Part shown: positions 5,310 to 6,189 of the stretch, piece after piece
How the letters are laid out: every line of letters begins with the position of its first letter
Position numbering within the stretch: position 1 is the first letter of the stretch
Assembly (NCBI GenBank): GCA_002381765.1
Contig: DFXX01000086.1
Location: 1 to 6,189, forward strand
Direction: 5' to 3'
Source: Bacteriovoracaceae bacterium UBA4097
GTDB lineage: Bacteria; Bdellovibrionota; Bacteriovoracia; Bacteriovoracales; Bacteriovoracaceae
Length of the DNA stretch: 6,189 nt
The notes under the pieces: model-generated
Seen by the model: only the letters and a program-made list of their open reading frames with translations
Told to the model about the DNA's origin: nothing
Databases searched by the model: none
Position numbers and translations under genes: made by a program

Positions 5310-6189
5310 CTATTCGCCTAGGAAGGCAACTCCCCACTCCTTAAACATATTCTCTCGGAGGATTTTAACGCTGGGCCTAAAACGAGCGGGATCCTGGGAA
5401 GGCAGGGGAATCTCGTGATAATCACTAACATCGATTTCTTTCTTATGGGGAACCAAGATGAAGAGACTGCGAGTAAAGCTCGACTGCTCAAGAGCGATAC
5501 CTACTGGTAGGGCATCATTTAATTGACGATTATACTGGGGGTAAATGCAATAAAAGGGATAATCAGGTATCTTGACCCGCCAATGTTCTTCAAAATCCTG
5601 AAGAGCGATCGCCGGGAATTTTAATTCTTTCAGATCTCCTAGCATCCATTCGATAGCGGCTTCACGAGTTGAGCAGAGCCCATGATCAAACTGCATTTTT
5701 TCTCGGGGCAGGCGAATATCATAAAAGAGATAATCGTAATTTATTCCGCCCACTTCAAATTTATCTTTCTCGATAATCTTCCCTTTCCAGGAATTATCTC
5801 GCTCCAGTGGAGGAGTCGTGACAAGAAAACTGAGCTTGGCTTCGGAGACAAAGCGGAATTCAAATTTCTTCTCGGTGTGGATAGATTCAATATAGACATT
5901 GGGCTTGGCCGCAAAGACTTCTCCAGTTCCCGGATAGTATTTGGCTTCGATCTTGGGATAACTAAAGGCACCAGGATAATGCAGATTCGGATAATGAAGA
6001 TTTCCTTGATAGGCCCACCAAGGCATCTCTTTAGTCTGGTAAAGAGGACCTGGAAAATTTTGAAAGAGGTTAAGCTCCTGCGGCAGACACATGGCGGGAT
6101 CTTGTGTATTGATGATCATCTTAGGGACACAGGCATGGCCAGTTGTTTGCGACCATACTCTCAATAGATTGGGTCCACAATTTACACTT
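5310..6189 (-). CDS. Unrecognised aromatic-rich, probably exported protein (N-terminus outside window)
   Basis: The frame is open from the right edge of the window to TAG at 5312-5310, giving 292 codons. A TTG at 6164 would also open it, but the coding character continues upstream (visible start SVNCGPNLLRVWSQ), so the true start is outside. I do not recognise the family. Five Cys are visible (4, 20, 34, 172, 214 counting from the first visible residue), three of them near the N-terminal edge, and the first 90 residues are rich in Pro, Tyr and Trp (MPWWAYQG at 55-62). A tandem NLHYP-NLHYP lies at 63-72. Residues 95-160 look beta-rich (FEFRFVSEAKLSFLV, VGGINYDYLFYDI). A helical segment follows near 174-190. 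The cysteines and aromatic-rich composition suggest a periplasmic or secreted protein; the signal peptide cannot be seen. It lies 123 bp upstream of the dehydrogenase on the same strand. Confidence 0.75.
   Translation of the reverse strand, partial: SVNCGPNLLRVWSQTTGHACVPKMIINTQDPAMCLPQELNLFQNFPGPLYQTKEMPWWAYQGNLHYPNLHYPGAFSYPKIEAKYYPGTGEVFAAKPNVYIESIHTEKKFEFRFVSEAKLSFLVTTPPLERDNSWKGKIIEKDKFEVGGINYDYLFYDIRLPREKMQFDHGLCSTREAAIEWMLGDLKELKFPAIALQDFEEHWRVKIPDYPFYCIYPQYNRQLNDALPVGIALEQSSFTRSLFILVPHKKEIDVSDYHEIPLPSQDPARFRPSVKILRENMFKEWGVAFLGE
5974..6003 (-). repeat. 15-bp tandem duplication coding NLHYP twice
   Basis: Two adjacent 15-bp copies (5974-5988 and 5989-6003) agree at 13 of 15 positions. 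On the minus strand each encodes Asn-Leu-His-Tyr-Pro. The two differences are silent, so this looks like an in-frame slippage duplication that has since drifted at synonymous sites. Confidence 0.8.

Noticed and set aside
5682..6167. 161-codon plus-strand frame opposite the right-hand gene
   Set aside because: The minus-strand frame is longer, runs through the window edge, and shows a silent-site-only internal duplication, which marks it as the coding strand.

Overview
The window reads as an ordinary chromosomal segment of a Gram-negative bacterium, most likely from the Bdellovibrionota (Bacteriovoracales-like relatives of Bdellovibrio). This lineage is an inference. It rests on a fused E1 alpha/beta dehydrogenase (a form also seen in Bacteroidota), strong Shine-Dalgarno sites (which argue against Bacteroidota), a small Kazal-type lipoprotein, and several lineage-specific exported proteins. 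There is no phage, transposon, CRISPR array, rRNA or tRNA.

Left part, plus strand (1-2134). The 3' end of glyA is followed one base later by a six-cysteine Kazal-type lipoprotein gene, and the pair ends at a strong hairpin terminator. A second unit follows: nrdR, nusB and an unrecognised 123-residue protein. These are chained by 11-nt and 8-nt overlaps, so their translation is probably coupled. A good NrdR-box-like palindrome lies directly before the nrdR ribosome binding site, which suggests autoregulation. Riboflavin genes commonly lie between nrdR and nusB in related delta-type proteobacteria, but here the two genes touch.

Middle, minus strand (2121-2957). A secreted protein consists of a signal peptide and then about seven repeats of 35-43 residues built on a GGNYF...LYTV...G pattern. 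Its 3' end overlaps the unknown protein gene tail to tail by 14 bp. Its promoter region carries a perfect 9-bp direct repeat with 15-bp period.

Right part, minus strand (3107-6189). A single-polypeptide thiamine-diphosphate 2-oxoacid dehydrogenase E1 (alpha and beta domains fused, 682 residues) ends at a textbook UUCG-loop terminator. Upstream of it lies the C-terminal 292 codons of an unrecognised, probably exported, aromatic-rich protein whose start is outside the window.

The known genes are housekeeping: one-carbon metabolism, nucleotide-reductase control, rRNA antitermination and central carbon or branched-chain oxidation. I see no clear new multi-gene system. The items most worth following are the repeat protein with its promoter direct repeat, the Kazal lipoprotein, the unknown third gene of the nrdR-nusB unit, and the putative nrdR autoregulatory site.
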